DNA from: Magnetovibrio sp.
GTDB taxonomy: Bacteria; Pseudomonadota; Alphaproteobacteria; Rhodospirillales; Magnetovibrionaceae
NCBI GenBank assembly: GCA_026196495.1
Contig: JAPHSY010000020.1
Location: forward strand, 1-64,000
Direction: 5' to 3'
DNA length: 64,000 bases
Of this stretch, positions 61,556-64,000 are shown one piece after another; position 1 is the stretch's first letter; the number at the start of each line of letters is the position of its first letter. Under the pieces are notes generated by a model. The model searched no databases, was not told the origin of the DNA, and was given only the letters and a program-made list of their open reading frames with translations. Position numbers and translations under genes: made by a program.

Positions 61556-63035
61556 CGACCATACCACCCGAACCCTGATGGTTCAGGGCACGGGCTCAGA
61601 TGCCGGAAAATCTTTATTGGTGGCAGGGCTGTGCCGTGCATTTACCAAGCGTGGCCTGCGTGTGCGCCCGTTTAAACCACAAAATATGTCCAACAATGCG
61701 GCTGTAACCTCTGATGGGGGTGAAATCGGTCGGGCCCAGGCATTGCAAGCGCGCGCCTGTGGGGCTGTGCCCCATACGGATATGAACCCGGTGTTGCTCA
61801 AACCCGAAGGCGAAACCGGGGCACAGTTGGTGGTTGGCGGAGAAATGCGTGGCCAAGTTACGGCCAAAGATTTCCGCAGTTTCAAAGAAACCTTATTACC
61901 CGAAGTCTTAGAAGCGTTTGAGCGTCTGAAATCCACATGTGATTTGGTGATTGTCGAGGGGGCAGGTAGCCCGTCCGAAGTCAATTTGCGTGCCGGTGAT
62001 ATTGCCAACATGGGCTTCGCCACTGCCGCCAATGTGCCCGTGATTTTGGCGGGTGATGTGGAAAAGGGCGGTGTGATCGCCCAGGTGGTGGGCACCCATG
62101 CGGTGCTGATGCCGTCGGAACGTGAACTGATCAAAGGCTTCATCGTCAACAAGTTTCGGGGCGATGTGTCGCTGTTTGATCCCGCTGTTACCGACATGGA
62201 GGCGCGCACCGGCTGGGTCGGTCTGGGCGTCGTGCCATGGTTCGCCGATGCCAGCAAACTCCCCAAAGAAGACAGCGCGTCCTTGGGCCGTTGGGCCGAA
62301 ACGGGGCGGGGTGATGGATCTGGTGCGATGCGCATAGCTGTGCCGCGCTTTCCGCGCATTGCCAATTTTGATGATCTCGACCCGCTGATGAGTGAGGACG
62401 ATGTCGACGTGATTGTGGTGGAATCCGGTCAGGCCATTCCAGGTGATGTGGATGTGATTGTGTTGCCAGGCTCCAAGTCGGTAATTTCAGACTTGAAACA
62501 CCTTAAAGCGGAAGACTGGGACGTCGATATTGCTGCACACATCCATCGTGGCGGATTGGTTGTGGGGTTGTGTGGCGGCTATCAGATGTTGGGGCAGCGG
62601 ATATCGGACCCGGATGGGGTTGAGGGCGAAGCCGGTGAAGAGCTGGGCCTGGGCTTTTTGGATGTTGAAACGGTCTTGACTGGTGATAAAACTTTGGAAC
62701 AGGTGAAGGGTATTGAGCCTGCAACAGGTATAAAAATAGTAGGCTATGAAATGCACATTGGCCTCACGGAGGGCCCTGATCGCCACACTCCATGGTTCCA
62801 TTTGAACGATGGACGCGAAGAAGGAGCCATTGCAAAAAACACTCAAGTTATGGGGACTTATCTGCATGGCGTATTTTCCGCCGATGCCTTCCGACACAAT
62901 TTTCTCAGCCGTTTGCGCGAAGGCCGCACAGGTGGTGTGGCGTATGAACAAGGTGTGGAAGATGCTCTGGATGGCTTGGCAGAACACTTGGAAATGTGTT
63001 TCGATTTGGATGAGATCCTGGCTCTGTCAAACTAA
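61548..63035 (+). CDS. cobQ: Cobyric acid synthase
   Basis: The 495-residue glutamine amidotransferase amidates adenosylcobyrinic acid a,c-diamide at four positions. The N-terminal dethiobiotin-synthetase-like domain has VQGTGSDAGKS and FKPQNMSNNAAV, then VIVEGAGSPSEVNLRAGDI. The C-terminal triad-type amidotransferase has C342 in VGLCGGYQML and a histidine in GTYLHGVF. The start overlaps the lipoprotein gene by 8 bases. It is in the same corrin pathway as cobO, upstream. Confidence 0.95.
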   Translation, partial: PTDDHTTRTLMVQGTGSDAGKSLLVAGLCRAFTKRGLRVRPFKPQNMSNNAAVTSDGGEIGRAQALQARACGAVPHTDMNPVLLKPEGETGAQLVVGGEMRGQVTAKDFRSFKETLLPEVLEAFERLKSTCDLVIVEGAGSPSEVNLRAGDIANMGFATAANVPVILAGDVEKGGVIAQVVGTHAVLMPSERELIKGFIVNKFRGDVSLFDPAVTDMEARTGWVGLGVVPWFADASKLPKEDSASLGRWAETGRGDGSGAMRIAVPRFPRIANFDDLDPLMSEDDVDVIVVESGQAIPGDVDVIVLPGSKSVISDLKHLKAEDWDVDIAAHIHRGGLVVGLCGGYQMLGQRISDPDGVEGEAGEELGLGFLDVETVLTGDKTLEQVKGIEPATGIKIVGYEMHIGLTEGPDRHTPWFHLNDGREEGAIAKNTQVMGTYLHGVFSADAFRHNFLSRLREGRTGGVAYEQGVEDALDGLAEHLEMCFDLDEILALSN

Positions 63036-63068
63036 GAAGCGAAGTCCGTCTGAAATGTGATAGTCGGT

Positions 63069-64000
63069 TTAGCCATGGTGCCCGCGAAACACCCCTGCCA
63101 GTAACGCATCCAGGCGCAAAATCAACTGATCCGTCATTTCGTCCTCAAACGCTTCGCGTGTTGTCGCACGCACGCGGGAGAATTTGAATTGCGGGCGTTG
63201 GGCCTCAACCACGTAATCGCGGAGCGATTGACGGATGATCTCGTGGCCTTGTTCGCGCGATACACCCCAGGTTTTGGTATTCCATACCAAGCGTTCGTCC
63301 ACGTCTTCGGTGGGGAAGTGCCAGAACTTGATGTCGCCAAACATTTCTGCGAAGTCTTCAGACGACAGAATTTCCAAGGTTTCCAACAGCGATACCCGAA
63401 GTACACACACACCTTCGAAGCCAATTAGATCGGATTTCAGCACACCGTGGCGTACCTGGGTGTCGGCGTCCAAATCGCCGATTTCTTTGCAAAATTTGCC
63501 CATGTCGACCATGCGGTTCATTTCCACGGTGCTAACGGCCTTCATATCGGGGCGATCTTGGGCTCCTTGGTGGGTGGTTTGGCGTGGTACCACTTTGATT
63601 AAGGGGCTCATGCTGTAGCTGCCGTCTTGGCATTTTTGCGCTAAATTTGCCAACGCTGCACCCGCGCCCGTGATGCGGGGGTGTTCCGGGTCGGCCGGGT
63701 TGCCGCCGACCACCAAAACCAACACATTGCGACTGGGGCCACGTGTGGGAATGGGTGATGGACGGATTTGACAGATATCGCGATCAAAGGTTTCGTGCTT
63801 GCCCACAAATGCACCGGAACTTTCGGCCTTGTGAAAAGCGTATTCAACAAAGCCGCGGTCCTTATCCATCAAATTGGGTCGTGCACGTTGGTAAATAATG
63901 CCAGCTATATAATGTGCAAAATTGGCGGCTTGATTGAGTTTTAAGCTTTGACCTGCCATTAAATAATAGGCAGCTATGCTTGCGGCAAAACTGTCGCCAC
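63069..64000 (-). CDS. PfkB-like kinase end with a long unknown C-terminal extension, 5' end outside window
   Basis: The minus-strand frame is open from the stop at 63069 to the right edge (311 codons seen). An internal ATG at 63959 is probably not the start: the 13 codons before it read GDSFAASIAAYYL, continuing MAGQSLKLNQAANFAHY, which matches the second PfkB signature (GAGDxFxxGxxxxL), with the Asp as catalytic base. After the usual end of such a kinase, about 250 residues remain, containing NVLVLVVGGNPADPEHPRITG, SPLIKVVPRQT, LRVSLLETLEILSSEDF and REAFEDEMTDQLILRLDALL. I do not recognise this extension. The 5' part lies beyond the window. Confidence 0.65.
   Translation of the reverse strand, partial: GDSFAASIAAYYLMAGQSLKLNQAANFAHYIAGIIYQRARPNLMDKDRGFVEYAFHKAESSGAFVGKHETFDRDICQIRPSPIPTRGPSRNVLVLVVGGNPADPEHPRITGAGAALANLAQKCQDGSYSMSPLIKVVPRQTTHQGAQDRPDMKAVSTVEMNRMVDMGKFCKEIGDLDADTQVRHGVLKSDLIGFEGVCVLRVSLLETLEILSSEDFAEMFGDIKFWHFPTEDVDERLVWNTKTWGVSREQGHEIIRQSLRDYVVEAQRPQFKFSRVRATTREAFEDEMTDQLILRLDALLAGVFRGHHG

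Noticed and set aside
1-64000. Mobile elements, CRISPR arrays, tRNA and rRNA genes
   Set aside because: No transposase or integrase frames, no regularly spaced repeats, and no cloverleaf or rRNA-like sequence noticed in the gaps.

Overview
The window reads as an ordinary chromosomal stretch of an alphaproteobacterium, most likely a marine or aquatic member of the Rhodospirillales in the broad sense. This is inferred from gene content and gene order, not from a search. The backbone trpF-trpB-trpA-accD-folC / trxA-addA-addB-murU-amgK-tsaE / DivL-like kinase-ahcY / EI-HPr-EIIA-rapZ-hprK-chvG-chvI / pckA is an order I associate with alphaproteobacteria. G+C looks slightly above 50 %. I see no rRNA, tRNA, CRISPR array, insertion sequence or phage gene.

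Layout. (1) 1-7.5 kb, plus strand: the end of a LapA-like gene, then pyrF, two unknown membrane proteins, trpF, trpB, trpA, accD and folC. This is a pyrimidine, tryptophan, fatty-acid and folate supply block with many ATGA overlaps. (2) 7.6-10.1 kb: a membrane hybrid histidine kinase with its own promoter and structured leader, closed by a bidirectional terminator. (3) 19.3-10.2 kb, minus strand: tsaE-amgK-murU-addB-addA-trxA (tRNA modification, cell-wall sugar recycling, recombination repair, redox). (4) 19.4-21.3 kb: a ferredoxin-NADP reductase-like flavoprotein and a dihaem cytochrome c4, which interrupt the usual order. (5) 32.1-21.3 kb, minus strand: ChvI-ChvG-HprK-RapZ-EIIA-HPr-EI, a regulatory PTS tied to a two-component system, followed by a small unknown gene, ahcY and a DivL-like kinase. 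(6) 32.2-36.1 kb, plus strand: a small membrane protein, two paralogous DUF1538 membrane proteins, a PII-like protein, a CBS protein, a HugZ-like protein and a coiled-coil membrane protein. (7) 36.4-38.2 kb: GTP-type pckA.

(8) 38.4-51.5 kb is the accessory part. It holds two convergent orphan sensor kinases (one with an NMT1-type periplasmic domain), a small cysteine protein, a triheme cytochrome, a LysR/tautomerase pair, a secreted HEFAH zincin, a MarR regulator, a broken small gene, a DUF423 protein, a diguanylate cyclase, an 800-base gap with hairpins, DUF924, a PH-like membrane protein and a zinc-ribbon protein. (9) 57.6-51.6 kb, minus strand: gltB-gltD, glutamate synthase. (10) 58-64 kb: uppP, a kinase with a degenerate receiver domain, cobO, a SYLF lipoprotein, cobQ, and, cut by the right edge, what appears to be a PfkB-type kinase with a long unknown C-terminal extension.

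The best candidates for undescribed biology are the DUF1538 pair with its own PII-like and CBS partners (32.5-34.8 kb), the PfkB fusion at the right edge, the NMT1-sensor kinase, and the structured gap at 48.9-49.7 kb. Signalling genes are dense: five sensor kinases outside ChvG, none with an adjacent response-regulator gene.
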